The notes: generated from the sequence alone by a model not told the origin. A DNA stretch of 64,000 nt from Pyxidicoccus xibeiensis (GCF_024198175.1 NZ_JAJVKV010000005.1:620001-684000); one strand, 5' to 3'. Positions 7,687 through 16,439 are shown, numbered from the stretch's first letter. Made by a program: numbers and translations.

Positions 7687-9798
7687 GTGAACAACGCTCT
7701 CACACAGTTTCGCGAAGCTGCGGAGCGCCTTGCCGCCATCTCTCGCTTCGACGCGGTCCGGGTGGGACTGGTTGCAACGGCTTCGGGTTTCAAGCCCAGG
7801 ACCATCATCGCGCTGAGCGCGAGGTTGGTTCGCGCCAGCACCGTTGCATCGGTCTTGCCCGAGCTTGTCACGACGCGAGTGACGGCACATCAGTTCCTGG
7901 TGCCCATTTCAGGGCTCGTGGAACTGCTGGTACAGCTGGACCAGCAATCACTGGAACATCTCGCGCTGGGCAATGGCAGGGCGATTGAGTTTGGCCCCCC
8001 ACGCTTGCTTCCGCTTCTCCCCGGCGTGGATCCAGGGTGGTACTTCGAGCGCAAGGCCCAAGACGGCGTCGGATTGAGTTGCAGGGTATTCACGCGCGGG
8101 CGGCAGATAAGTGACCTCATAGCCCAGGAAGAGCTGGATGACTCGCTCCTGGCTCAGGAAACTGACTATGCCTACGCGTCGTATTCCCGCGTCATCAAGG
8201 CTTATACGGGCCTGAAGATGGGGCGGCCAGGACTCAACAACGAGCATGCCACCCTTGAGCTTGTGGCGCCCTGGCCAATTCACACGTTGGCGGCGAACCG
8301 ACATGGTGACTCACTGCACGTGGAACTTCAGGGGCTTTCCGGCCTTGATACCTCTCGCTTCATCTTGAATGTGGAAGGGGCAGTTCAGGATCGACGCTTT
8401 GACGCTTCAAGCCTCCGGTGGCAGTCCGCTTCTTCAACTGACCCGGAGAGTGCATCTTACGTTGCTAAAATGGATAGCCAGGGACTGTTCCCGGCTGCGG
8501 TCAATATCTATGTGACGGGAGTGCCCGAACTGCTGCTGCGTACGGATGTTAGTCGTGAGGAACGGCAATATGTAAACACCATTTCGAGTTTGGTGATTGT
8601 ACCCCGCCTTCGCCCTGCTCCCGAAATCGAAGCGCCACCAGCTGGTACCCGTCTGACGCGACTCCATGTCGCCGGCTTTCGATTGCTTCGTTCAGTTGAG
8701 CTCGACTTGACGCATCCCCTCGCCGTTGTCGTCGGCCCAAACCAGAGTGGAAAGAGCTCGATACTGGATGCCTTGCAGCTTCTATCGGAGGCGGCTCGAG
8801 GAGAGTTCTCTGATGGGCTTGCGCGGAGGAGGGGTGGACTGGCCTCGCTGCTGACGCGTGGGGCTGGAAGCTCCGCTATGGTCATCGAGGCGGACCTGGC
8901 GACTTCTGGCACAACTGCTCTGCGCTATCGCATCTCCGTGGGCCCGCTGGGTTCCTATGACTTCTCCATCACCGACGAGCAACTCGCCTCACGGGAATCG
9001 GATGGCCGCTGGACTCCCTTCCTGACGCGACAGGGTTCCCAGGCGATGCTTTCCGGACGGGCTCTGATTGTCCCCAATGAGAGGGAGTCCATCCTTTCGC
9101 AGCTAGGCATCGCAGCACCTGTCGTTGAGTCCGTGCGGGCTGCCCTCGCGGCCATTGCTGTCTACCCCTATTTCCGCACGGGGGCCGCATGGGCGGACCC
9201 GGACGCCGTGCCCATGCGCCGCCCGGTCCGCTTGGAGCCGGGGGCGAGGCTGGACCGGTCTGGAGGCAACCTGTCCGCGGTTCTCTCCTCCTTGCGAGAT
9301 GAGCGTCCCGGAGACTGGGAGGAGTTCCTTGGCATCGTCCGTCTGGCCTTCCCGACGTTGAAGGACCTGCGCATGCCCGCAGTCAGTCGTGGCACAGTGC
9401 AGCTTTTCTGGGATGACATCCACGGCCAGTCGTACGACGCGTCGGAACTGTCGGACGGGACGCTGAGCTTCCTGGCCATTCTCTGCGCCATGTTCCAGCC
9501 TGGGAGCGCGCTCATCGCCGTGGACGAGCCCGAGCAGCACCTGCACCCGGATGCACTGCGGAGGCTTGTGGGCGCCGCCCGCTCTCTTTCGGACCGGCAA
9601 CCTATCGTCTTCGCTACGCAGTCGGACGCACTCATCGGCCTGCTGGATGAAACGCCCGAGGCCATTGTCGTAGCCAGCCGGGGGGATGCGGGAACAACAC
9701 TTGTCCGCCCGGACCTCCAGCAGCTTCAGGAGTGGCTCAAGACGTTCAGCCTGCGTGAGATGCGGCGGGACCTGGAAGGATGGAGTCCTGAATCGTGA
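7687..9798 (+). CDS. AAA_21/OLD-like ABC-type ATPase with uncharacterised N-terminal domain
   Basis: A 703-residue protein in two parts. Residues 1-310 form a large domain I do not recognise, with no transmembrane segment. Residues about 325-690 are an ABC/SMC-type ATPase: LTRLHVAGFRLLRSVELDL start, Walker A GPNQSGKSS (350-358), signature ELSDGTLSF (about 587-595), Walker B LIAVDEPEQHLHP (609-621) and H-loop-like FATQS. This matches AAA_21/OLD-like ATPases of phage-defence and mobile loci. GTG 7687 was chosen; the frame is open back to GTG 7618. Codon use is less G+C-biased than its neighbours, suggesting transfer. It overlaps the next gene by GTGA. Confidence 0.85.
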   Translation: MNNALTQFREAAERLAAISRFDAVRVGLVATASGFKPRTIIALSARLVRASTVASVLPELVTTRVTAHQFLVPISGLVELLVQLDQQSLEHLALGNGRAIEFGPPRLLPLLPGVDPGWYFERKAQDGVGLSCRVFTRGRQISDLIAQEELDDSLLAQETDYAYASYSRVIKAYTGLKMGRPGLNNEHATLELVAPWPIHTLAANRHGDSLHVELQGLSGLDTSRFILNVEGAVQDRRFDASSLRWQSASSTDPESASYVAKMDSQGLFPAAVNIYVTGVPELLLRTDVSREERQYVNTISSLVIVPRLRPAPEIEAPPAGTRLTRLHVAGFRLLRSVELDLTHPLAVVVGPNQSGKSSILDALQLLSEAARGEFSDGLARRRGGLASLLTRGAGSSAMVIEADLATSGTTALRYRISVGPLGSYDFSITDEQLASRESDGRWTPFLTRQGSQAMLSGRALIVPNERESILSQLGIAAPVVESVRAALAAIAVYPYFRTGAAWADPDAVPMRRPVRLEPGARLDRSGGNLSAVLSSLRDERPGDWEEFLGIVRLAFPTLKDLRMPAVSRGTVQLFWDDIHGQSYDASELSDGTLSFLAILCAMFQPGSALIAVDEPEQHLHPDALRRLVGAARSLSDRQPIVFATQSDALIGLLDETPEAIVVASRGDAGTTLVRPDLQQLQEWLKTFSLREMRRDLEGWSPES

Positions 9799-10463
9799 TT
9801 CGCGTCAACCTCGTGACGGAGGACCGGACCGGCGGCGGGCTCAGCGAGGTGGTCCAGACCTGTGTCCAGGCCTTGCGCGCTCAGGCTGGACGCGAGCGAC
9901 TCTGGTTTCCTCCGCAGCGGGCCACCGTAGATGGCGCCGCGCAGCTCTTGAAGGAGTGCGAGAAGTACGAACTCTATCGCTTCAATTACGCACCCAGGTT
10001 TCACCATGTCTTCTTCGTGCTCGACGCGCGAAATGTGTGGCGACTTCCTCAGTTGGGCGTCCAGGCGCCGGAGCCTCCTCTGGAAAGGTCGCTGCCGAAG
10101 CTCATCGAGGGCGTGAAGGCCGGAATGGAGCTCATTGCCCGTGGCCGAAAGCCCTCTGAAGAGTGGGCGCGCTCTTCAGAGGGCTTTCATCCGCATGTCC
10201 TTGTCTGGGAGCGTGAGTCCCTCATCCTTCCAGCATGCGACGTGCTTGGACTCGGTGAGCCGGTCAAGGATGTCTATTCGGTACGGCAAGCTGCGGAGGC
10301 TGTGAGCGAGCGCCTTCGCGCCAATGAGAAGCGGAAGTACGACAAGGCGATTCACGGGCCCAGGTTGCTCGGACAGATTGCGCGGAATGCGGACCTGCGT
10401 GCCGTCGTGCTTGCCTCCAATCCCAGCCTGAAGTCGCTGGTAGATGAGATGGTTTCTCTATAG
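9795..10463 (+). CDS. DUF4276/Toprim-like partner of the AAA ATPase
   Basis: A 222-residue protein whose GTG overlaps the ATPase stop (GTGA), so the two are strictly coupled. The pattern is reminiscent of DUF4276/Toprim-like proteins that accompany AAA_21 ATPases: an early acidic motif (NLVTEDRTGGG, Glu at 8), a strand ending in Asp (FFVLDAR, about 75) and a later acidic motif (HVLVWERESLILP). This resemblance is weak and inferred by eye. By analogy with ATPase-Toprim defence pairs such as OLD or PARIS, it could be the nuclease effector. A perfect 17-bp inverted repeat lies inside the gene. Confidence 0.7.
   Translation: MIRVNLVTEDRTGGGLSEVVQTCVQALRAQAGRERLWFPPQRATVDGAAQLLKECEKYELYRFNYAPRFHHVFFVLDARNVWRLPQLGVQAPEPPLERSLPKLIEGVKAGMELIARGRKPSEEWARSSEGFHPHVLVWERESLILPACDVLGLGEPVKDVYSVRQAAEAVSERLRANEKRKYDKAIHGPRLLGQIARNADLRAVVLASNPSLKSLVDEMVSL
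10147..10188. repeat. perfect 17-bp inverted repeat inside the Toprim-like gene
   Basis: Arms 10147-10163 (GAAAGCCCTCTGAAGAG) and 10172-10188 are exact reverse complements around an 8-nt loop (TGGGCGCG). The predicted RNA hairpin is very stable. The 3' arm ends in CTTTC rather than a U-run, so a standard intrinsic terminator is not clear. Confidence 0.9.
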
Positions 10464-10945
10464 CGAGAAGCCGCCGGGCGACAGGAAGGCTGTCTCGTAG
10501 TCCGCGAGCAGTTCCGGGAAGACGATGCACTTCTGCGTGTCGGGGTACACGCCTGTCGAATACCGGATGGCCGCGTAGCCGAAGATTTCCGTGAACACCG
10601 CCAGTCAGGCCTCGGGTGGCGCGCGCCGGACGTGGTCGTGGAATGCGAGCACCTCGCCCTTCAGCGAGAATGGCCGCAGGTAGAAGGCGTGCGAAATGAT
10701 GTCGTGGACGATGCGGAAGAGGCAGTTCTCCTCCGGCGTCCACCGCAGGTGCTCGAAGTGCTCGGTGTTGATCTCCAGGCGCCCCCGCTACAGGTCCGCG
10801 ACGATGTCCTCGGGGACCAAGTACACGGTCCGCGTCGAGAAGGTGATGGCCAGGCTCGGCCGCACGAAGTCGTAGACCTCTCGGGCGTGCTCCAGCAGCG
10901 GGCGTCAGGAGGGGGCGAAGGCCGGGTCCAGGACCTGGGAATCCG
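10458..10945 (-). pseudogene. decayed gene with three in-frame stops, family unknown
   Basis: On the minus strand one frame gives about 160 sensible residues (EHAREVYDFVRPSLAITF, RIVHDIISHAFYLRPFSL, EIFGYAAIRYSTGVYPD) interrupted by stops at 10905-10907 (TGA), 10788-10790 (TAG) and 10605-10607 (TGA). It ends at the TAG at 10458-10460. Flanking residues read continuously through each stop, so these are point nonsense mutations rather than frameshifts. No start codon is evident and the N-terminus seems lost. It converges on the Toprim-like gene and overlaps it by 6 bp. I do not recognise the family. Confidence 0.7.
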
Positions 10946-11067
10946 CGGCAGCGCACCAGGACTGTCTGGCCTGTGTCCTGGGTAGGTGCGTGATTTACTG
11001 GCTGGGGGCGTTTATGAGATTTTACCTGGAGATGCGGTTTCCCTCACCTCTCCAGGAGCAGCTCCGG
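10946..11067. other. intergenic region before the DUF1800 gene
   Basis: After the pseudogene remnant this 120-bp stretch contains a relatively A+T-rich patch (10990-11040) that probably holds the promoter of the following lipoprotein gene. I see no confident -35/-10 pair. An upstream in-frame ATG at 10990 lacks a signal-peptide-like context and was not used. Confidence 0.4.
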
Positions 11068-12732
11068 ATGAAACGACGTATCGCCCTTGCCCTCGCCGTG
11101 TGCGCGACCGCGTGCGCGCCTGACGAAGGCCCACCTGACGTCGCCGCCAGCCCTCCGCTCGGACAAGAGGAGCAGGGCGTCGACACGCTCGCCACACCCT
11201 CCGAGCAGAACGCCATCCGCTTCCTGGAGCAGGCGACTTTCGGCCCGCGCCTCGCCCGGGGGGCGAGCCCGCTGCCCCTCGACTCGGTGGAGCAGGTGGT
11301 CGCCGTCGGCGTCCCCGCGTCCATCACCGCGCAGTTCAACGCCCCGCGCTCCACGTTCGACCCGGCGGCCGTCCCGGACCTCGGCTCCCAGTTCTTCTCC
11401 AACGCCATCCAGGGGCAGGACCAGCTCCGCCAGCGGGTGGCCTTCGCCCTGAGCCAGGTCTTCGTCGTCTCGCAGAACGGCATTCCCAATCCCCCCACGC
11501 CGGAGAACGAGCCCCGGCTGGCGATGGCGGGCTACCTCAACCTGCTCTCGCAGCGCGCCTTCGGGAACTTCCGCCAGCTGCTGGAGGCCATCACGCTGGA
11601 CCCCGCCATGGGGACGTACCTGGACATGGCGAACAACAAGGCCTTCAAGGGCAACGGCCAGCGCGTCGAGCCGAACGAGAACTACGCGCGGGAGATGCTC
11701 CAGCTCTTCACGCTGGGCCTCCACCAGCTCGACGAGGATGGCACGCAGAAGCTGGACGCCAACGGCGCGCCCATTCCCGCGTACTCCGAGGCCCACGTGC
11801 AGGCCTTCGCCGCCGCCCTCTCCGGGTGGACCTACGCCAGCGCCACGGGCTGCCCGGCGCGGGGCGGCTCGAATCCGGCCAACTACCCGGCGCCGATGAT
11901 TGGCTGTGACGTGAATCACGATGGGCGCGCGCAGCTGCTCCTCCGGGGGCAGCTGACGACCGCCGGAGCCGGGGCCGCGCAGCACCTGCAGGAAGCGCTC
12001 GACAACGTCTTCGCCGACCCCAACGTGCCGCCGTTCATCTGCAAGCAGCTCATCCAGCACCTGGTCACCAGCAACCCGAGCCCCGCCTACGTCCAGCGCG
12101 TGGTGAACGCCTTCAAGGATGACGGCACGGGCGTGCGCGGCAACCTGCGCTTCGTGGTCCGTCGGATTATCGAGGACGTCGAGGCGCGCGGGCCGACGCC
12201 CTCGTCGGCGCTGCAGGCCTCCTATGGGCACCTGCGCTCTCCGGCGCTGTTCGTCACCACCCTCGTCCGGTGGCTGGGCGGCACGCTCGACACGACGGAC
12301 GGCAAGGACCCTGGCGCGAGGCTCAGCACCTGGAGCCGCAACCTGGGGCAGTACGTGCCCCGCCCGCCGTCGGTCTTCAGCTACTACCCGCCCAACGCGC
12401 CGGCGCCCGGGGCCAACGGCCTGCTCGGCCCCGAGTTCGCCATCCTCGACACGGCGACCATCACCGCGCGTGCCAACTTCGTACACGAGTTCCTCTACAC
12501 CGGTGCCGCCGCCAACGCCGGCATCGTCATCGACCTGAACGCCGTCCCCGCGCCCCCCACGGACCTGGTGACGTGGCTGGACCGGTACCTGCTCCACGAC
12601 ACGATGTCCGCGGACCTCCAGCTCATCCTCCAGAACGCACTGGCGGACTCGCGCGCGGGCGATGCGCTGCGCACGAAGAAGCTGGCCCTCTACCTCACGA
12701 CGCTCTCTCCCGAGTTCCAGATCCAGCGGTGA
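11068..12732 (+). CDS. DUF1800 family lipoprotein
   Basis: A 554-residue protein of the DUF1800 family, recognised by the opening NAIRFLEQATFGPR region, QLRQRVAFALSQVFVVS, and NENYAREMLQLFTLGLHQLDEDG. ATG 11068 follows CAGGAGCAG and starts a clear lipoprotein signal (KRRIALALAVCATAC, Cys about 15). DUF1800 proteins almost always neighbour DUF1501 proteins and are exported, but their biochemical role is unknown. Here the DUF1501 gene starts 6 bp after its stop, so they form one operon. Confidence 0.92.
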   Translation: MKRRIALALAVCATACAPDEGPPDVAASPPLGQEEQGVDTLATPSEQNAIRFLEQATFGPRLARGASPLPLDSVEQVVAVGVPASITAQFNAPRSTFDPAAVPDLGSQFFSNAIQGQDQLRQRVAFALSQVFVVSQNGIPNPPTPENEPRLAMAGYLNLLSQRAFGNFRQLLEAITLDPAMGTYLDMANNKAFKGNGQRVEPNENYAREMLQLFTLGLHQLDEDGTQKLDANGAPIPAYSEAHVQAFAAALSGWTYASATGCPARGGSNPANYPAPMIGCDVNHDGRAQLLLRGQLTTAGAGAAQHLQEALDNVFADPNVPPFICKQLIQHLVTSNPSPAYVQRVVNAFKDDGTGVRGNLRFVVRRIIEDVEARGPTPSSALQASYGHLRSPALFVTTLVRWLGGTLDTTDGKDPGARLSTWSRNLGQYVPRPPSVFSYYPPNAPAPGANGLLGPEFAILDTATITARANFVHEFLYTGAAANAGIVIDLNAVPAPPTDLVTWLDRYLLHDTMSADLQLILQNALADSRAGDALRTKKLALYLTTLSPEFQIQR

Positions 12733-12737
12733 GCCCC

Positions 12738-14279
12738 ATGTCCATCTCACGACGACTCTTCCTGCGTGGCACCTCCGGCGCCCTGGGGCTCCTGGCCGCG
12801 TCCTCGACGTTTCCCCGGTGGTTCGGTCAGGCCGAGGCCGCCACCCTCGGTGGCTATGCCGGCTACCGCGCGGCCGTCTGTGTCTTCCTGCTGGGCGGCA
12901 ATGACGGCAACAACGTCCTCGTCCCGCTGACGAGCGGTCCGCACGGGCTCTATCGCGACGTGCGGCCGAACATCGGGTTCGACACGGGCGAGCTGCTCGC
13001 CATCAACCCGGTGGGGCAGGCCGCGGCGTCCTACGGGCTGCACCCGGCGCTCACGAAGCTGCGCACGCACTTCGAGGCGGACCGCGCCGCGCTCGTGTGC
13101 AACGTGGGGCCCATGGTGGTCCCCCTGCGCAAGGCCGACTACACCGGCGGCACGGCGGCGCGGCCCGACAACCTGTTCTCCCACAGCGACCAGCAGGACG
13201 CCTGGGCGAGCGCCATCGCCAACCCCTCCACCGTGACGCTGCCCCTGCCGCTCATCGGCAAGGCCACAGGCTGGGGCGGCCGGACGGCGGACAAGCTGCA
13301 TGGGCTCAACCCGGGGGAGTACCCGGAGGTGACCTCGTTCGGCGGCAAGCCGCTCTTCGCCGCGGGCGCGGACCGGCAGCCGATGATGGTGTCGTCGAGC
13401 GGCGTGCTCGCCTTCCGCGAGACGGGCGACGCCAACTTCAACGCCCTGCAGGAGGGCGCGCTGGCCCAGGTGGTGGCCCTGGACAACGGTGTGACCCTGG
13501 AGGCGTCCTACGGGGGCGTGTTCACCACGGCGCAGACCTTCGCCACGGCGCGCGCCGAGGCGCGGGAGGCAGCCTGGAGCGCGCTGCCCGTGGCGACGCG
13601 CAACAGCCTCGACGCGCTGTTCGTCCCTCCGGCGGGCGTGACGAACTGGACGCTGCACACGCAGCTCTACCAGGTGCTCAGGGACCTCATCGCGGGGGCC
13701 ATGCCCACCGCGGGCGGTGGTCTGGGCGTGCGGCGGCAGGTGTACTCGGTGGGCCTGGGAGGCTTCGACACGCACGCGAACCAGCGGCAGACGCAGGACG
13801 AGCTGCTGGCGGAGCTCGACTTCGCGCTGGATGCCTTCCACCAGGCGGTGACGCTGCTCGAGACGGAGACGGCCTTCGGCGCCAGTCCCCCGCAGGCCAC
13901 GCTCTTCACGATGAGCGACTTCGGCCGCACCCTGCTGGAGAACTCGGAGCGGGGCACCGACCACGGCTGGGGCAACCACTCCATCGTGCTCGGCAAGCGC
14001 GTCCAGGGGCGGCGGCTCTACGGTACCTTCCCCAGCCTGGATTTGACGGGGGGTGGGGCGAGCAACCCGGACACCACCGACTCCAAGGGGCGCTGGATTC
14101 CCTCGCTGACGGTGGACCAGTACTCCTTCTCCATCGCCTCCTGGCTGGGGCTGTCGACGGCCGCGGAGCGTGACTACGTGTTCCCGAACCTCGCCGGCTA
14201 CGTCGCCGCGGCGGTGGCGGGAGGCTTCCCGGCATCCGCGCGGGCCTACAAGGTCGCGTTCATGCTGCCGGACCCATAG
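12738..14279 (+). CDS. DUF1501 family protein, Tat-exported
   Basis: A 513-residue protein beginning with a Tat signal (SRRLFLRGTSGALGLLAAS, twin Arg at 5-6). DUF1501 hallmarks follow: the AVCVFLLGGNDGNN strand-loop, YGLHPALTKLR, FSHSDQQDAW, GGFDTHANQ and FTMSDFGRTLLENSERGTDHGWGNHSIVLG. The family belongs to the alkaline-phosphatase/sulfatase-like superfamily by fold. The HSD and DHGWGNH motifs are consistent with metal sites. It is co-transcribed with the DUF1800 gene, and the pair is thought to act together in the envelope. Substrate unknown. Confidence 0.92.
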   Translation: MSISRRLFLRGTSGALGLLAASSTFPRWFGQAEAATLGGYAGYRAAVCVFLLGGNDGNNVLVPLTSGPHGLYRDVRPNIGFDTGELLAINPVGQAAASYGLHPALTKLRTHFEADRAALVCNVGPMVVPLRKADYTGGTAARPDNLFSHSDQQDAWASAIANPSTVTLPLPLIGKATGWGGRTADKLHGLNPGEYPEVTSFGGKPLFAAGADRQPMMVSSSGVLAFRETGDANFNALQEGALAQVVALDNGVTLEASYGGVFTTAQTFATARAEAREAAWSALPVATRNSLDALFVPPAGVTNWTLHTQLYQVLRDLIAGAMPTAGGGLGVRRQVYSVGLGGFDTHANQRQTQDELLAELDFALDAFHQAVTLLETETAFGASPPQATLFTMSDFGRTLLENSERGTDHGWGNHSIVLGKRVQGRRLYGTFPSLDLTGGGASNPDTTDSKGRWIPSLTVDQYSFSIASWLGLSTAAERDYVFPNLAGYVAAAVAGGFPASARAYKVAFMLPDP

Positions 14280-14396
14280 CCCGGCGAGGGCGGGCCGGGG
14301 GCCCTCAGCTCCCGGCCTGTCTCTTGAGCCAGTCCGCCACGGTGCGTGTCGTGGGCCTGACGAGCGAGTACCTGGAGGCCTGAGTGCGACACGGCC
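14280..14396. terminator. hairpin after DUF1501 and a possible C-terminal gene remnant
   Basis: Arms GGCCGGG (14293-14299) and CCCGGCC (14311-14317) form a G+C-rich hairpin just after the DUF1501 stop, a possible terminator without a U-run. On the minus strand, 14305-14380 reads as a short C-terminal-like peptide (SLVRPTTRTVADWLKRQ then stop), like the tail of an NmrA/SDR-type protein. It may be the relic of a lost gene. Confidence 0.35.
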
Positions 14397-14415
14397 GTGC
14401 GTCACTTTGACGCAC
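14397..14415. promoter_or_regulatory. RegA-type operator upstream of regB
   Basis: GTGCGTCACTTTGACGCAC is a perfect dyad, core TGCGTC-N5-GACGCA, ending 22 bp before ATG 14438. It fits the GCGNC-Nx-GNCGC half-site arrangement described for PrrA/RegA. Two more copies with the same N5 spacing flank the downstream membrane-protein gene, suggesting autoregulation and a local regulon. Confidence 0.65.
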
Positions 14416-14437
14416 TCCTTCCGTGACGGCCCGGGGT

Positions 14438-15832
14438 ATGAAGGGTGGCGTGTCCAGCCTGCCGACCGACGCCGGGACGGCCCTGCACGGTGCTCCGCCA
14501 CTGAAGCACGAGCCGCCGCGCGACGTCTTCCATCGCTCCGCCCTGGATGTGGTGGCGCGGCTCTCCTCCAGTGCCATCGCGCTCGGCTGGCTCGTGCGGC
14601 TGCGCTGGCACGCCGCGGCGGGGCAGGCGCTCACGGTGCTCATCGCCACGCGGGGCTTCGGGCTGGACCTGCCGGTGCTGCCGCTGCTGGCGCTGGTGGC
14701 GACGACGGTGGTGTCCAACCTCCTGCTCGTCATCCGGCTCCGCCATTCCCACCCCGTGCGCCCGGGCCTGCTCGGCGGGGTGCTCGCGTTCGACGTGCTC
14801 CTGCTGACGGGGCTGCTCGCGCTCTCCGGCGGGCCCGCCAATCCCTTCAGCGTGCTGTACCTGGTCCACGTGACGCTCGCCGCGCTGGTGCTGGGCCCGC
14901 GCTGGACGGTGCTCCTCGCGCTGCTGGCGGTGCTGGGCCATGCGAGCCTCTTCGCCGCCCATGTCCCGTTGCCGGAGGCCGCGCATCCCCGGGATGCCAG
15001 CGGCACGGACTCGCTCTACCAGCTGGGCATGTGGGTGGCCTGCATGCTGACGGCGATGGTCATCGCCTTCGTGGTGGCGCGCGTCGCCGCGGCGCTGAAG
15101 GACCGGCAGGAGGCGGTGGTGCGGGCCCAGCAGTTCGCGGCGCGCGCGGAGAAGCTCGCATCGCTGAGCACGCTGGCCGCGGGCGCGGCGCACGAGCTGG
15201 GCACGCCGCTGGGCACCATCGCCATCGCCGCCAACGAGCTGGAGTCCCTCATCCTGGAGGAGCCCCACGAGGCGCTGGAGGACGCGCGCCTCATCCGCGA
15301 CGAGGTGGAGCGGTGCCGGGACATCCTGGAGCGCATGAGCGCGCGGGCCGGCCGGACGCTCGGTGAGTCTCCCGAGCGGACCACGGCGGGCGCCGTGCTC
15401 GCCGGACTGCGGGAGCAGCTCGTCGCCGCGGAGCTGGCCCGGGTCCACTTCGATGCCGGGGCGGACCTTCACCTGTGGTGCCCCGTGCGGGGCCTGGTGC
15501 AGGTGCTGGCGAACCTCGTGCGCAACGGGCTGCAGGCCAGCGACGCCACGCAGGGGCACGTCACCGTGACGGCGCGCGGGGATGCGGACCTCTTGCGCTT
15601 CACGGTGGAGGACCAGGGCACCGGCGTACCGCCCGCGCTGCTGGCTCGCCTGGGCGAGCCCTTCTTCACCACCAAGCCCGCGGGGCAGGGGATGGGGCTG
15701 GGCCTCTTCCTCACCCAGACGTACGCCGAGCTGTGCGGCGGCCGGCTGGAGCTGGCCTCCGAGGAAGGGAAGGGGACGCGGGTGACGCTGGAGCTGCCCT
15801 GCCGGACGGAGGTGGCCCATGCGGCCCGGTGA
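14438..15832 (+). CDS. regB: RegB/PrrB-type redox sensor histidine kinase
   Basis: A 464-residue membrane kinase. Residues about 40-235 form five or six transmembrane helices and contain GGPANPF (131-137), the quinone-binding GGxxNPF signature of RegB/PrrB/ActS. The H-box AAGAAHELGTPLG has His252, as in RegB. The N-box LVRNGLQASDA and the G boxes (DQGTGVP, GMGLGLFL) complete the ATPase domain. The redox-active Cys known from RegB H-box linkers is not obvious between the H- and N-boxes; the only Cys there is in VERCRDIL. The start could also be GTG 14423. It overlaps the response regulator by 14 nt, forming one operon. Confidence 0.9.
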   Translation: MKGGVSSLPTDAGTALHGAPPLKHEPPRDVFHRSALDVVARLSSSAIALGWLVRLRWHAAAGQALTVLIATRGFGLDLPVLPLLALVATTVVSNLLLVIRLRHSHPVRPGLLGGVLAFDVLLLTGLLALSGGPANPFSVLYLVHVTLAALVLGPRWTVLLALLAVLGHASLFAAHVPLPEAAHPRDASGTDSLYQLGMWVACMLTAMVIAFVVARVAAALKDRQEAVVRAQQFAARAEKLASLSTLAAGAAHELGTPLGTIAIAANELESLILEEPHEALEDARLIRDEVERCRDILERMSARAGRTLGESPERTTAGAVLAGLREQLVAAELARVHFDAGADLHLWCPVRGLVQVLANLVRNGLQASDATQGHVTVTARGDADLLRFTVEDQGTGVPPALLARLGEPFFTTKPAGQGMGLGLFLTQTYAELCGGRLELASEEGKGTRVTLELPCRTEVAHAAR

Positions 15833-16370
15833 GACGCAGCCCACGGTGCTCGTCGTGGACGATGACGAGCCCTACCGCGAGCGGCTGGTGCGCGCCTTCG
15901 GCCGCAAGGGCTTCGTGGCGCACGGCGCGGCCAGCACGAAGGAGGCGCTCGGGCGCGCCCGGGAGCTGCGCCCCGGCTACGCGGTCATCGACCTGCGCCT
16001 GCAGGACGGCTCCGGGCTGGACCTGGTGCGCGAGCTGAAGGCCGTGGACGCGCGCACGACGATGGTGGTCCTCACCGGGTACGGCAGCATCGCCACGGCG
16101 GTGGAGGCCGTGCGGCGGGGCGCCACGCACTACCTCGCCAAGCCCGCGGACGTGGACGACATCCTGCTCGCCTTCGCTGGCGCCACGCTGCCGGAGGGGG
16201 AGGCGGCGGCGAAGGAGCACGAGGTGCCCTCGCTGGCGCGCGCGGAGTGGGAGCACATCCAGCGCGTGCTCGCGGACTGTGGAGGCAACATCTCCCAGGC
16301 CGCGCGCCTGCTGCGCATCCAGCGCCGCAGCCTGCAGCGCAAGCTGGCCAAGCACCCCGTGCTGAAGTGA
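15819..16370 (+). CDS. regA: RegA/PrrA/ActR-type response regulator
   Basis: A 183-residue regulator. The receiver domain has VVDDDE acidic pocket, Asp58 (YAVIDLRL) as phospho-acceptor, Thr in LTGYGS and Lys in YLAKPAD. A short Pro/Glu-containing hinge leads to a Fis-type HTH (GGNISQAARLLRIQRRSLQRKL), the compact DNA-binding form typical of RegA/PrrA. The ATG overlaps the end of regB. It is predicted to bind the TGCGTC-N5-GACGCA dyads at 14397, 16386 and 16924 in response to quinone redox state or oxygen. Confidence 0.9.
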   Translation: MRPGETQPTVLVVDDDEPYRERLVRAFGRKGFVAHGAASTKEALGRARELRPGYAVIDLRLQDGSGLDLVRELKAVDARTTMVVLTGYGSIATAVEAVRRGATHYLAKPADVDDILLAFAGATLPEGEAAAKEHEVPSLARAEWEHIQRVLADCGGNISQAARLLRIQRRSLQRKLAKHPVLK

Positions 16371-16385
16371 CGCCGTGCCCGCCGG

Positions 16386-16404
16386 GTGCGTCATCAAGAC
16401 GCAC
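16386..16404. promoter_or_regulatory. RegA-type operator between regA and the heme-type membrane protein gene
   Basis: GTGCGTCATCAAGACGCAC has the same TGCGTC-N5-GACGCA core and flanking G/C pair as the site upstream of regB. It lies 15 bp after the regA stop and 36 bp before ATG 16440, in the promoter position for that gene. Confidence 0.65.
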
Positions 16405-16439
16405 GAGTGCGCCCGGGCGGCGTCGGTAGGGTGAACGAC

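Noticed and set aside
10458-10945. Selenocysteine explanation for the TGA codons here
   Set aside because: A TAG also interrupts the same frame, no hairpin with a GGU loop follows either TGA, and no start codon is present.
12270-12737. N-terminal extension of the DUF1501 gene
   Set aside because: It overlaps the end of the DUF1800 gene in another frame, and a clear Tat signal starts at 12738.
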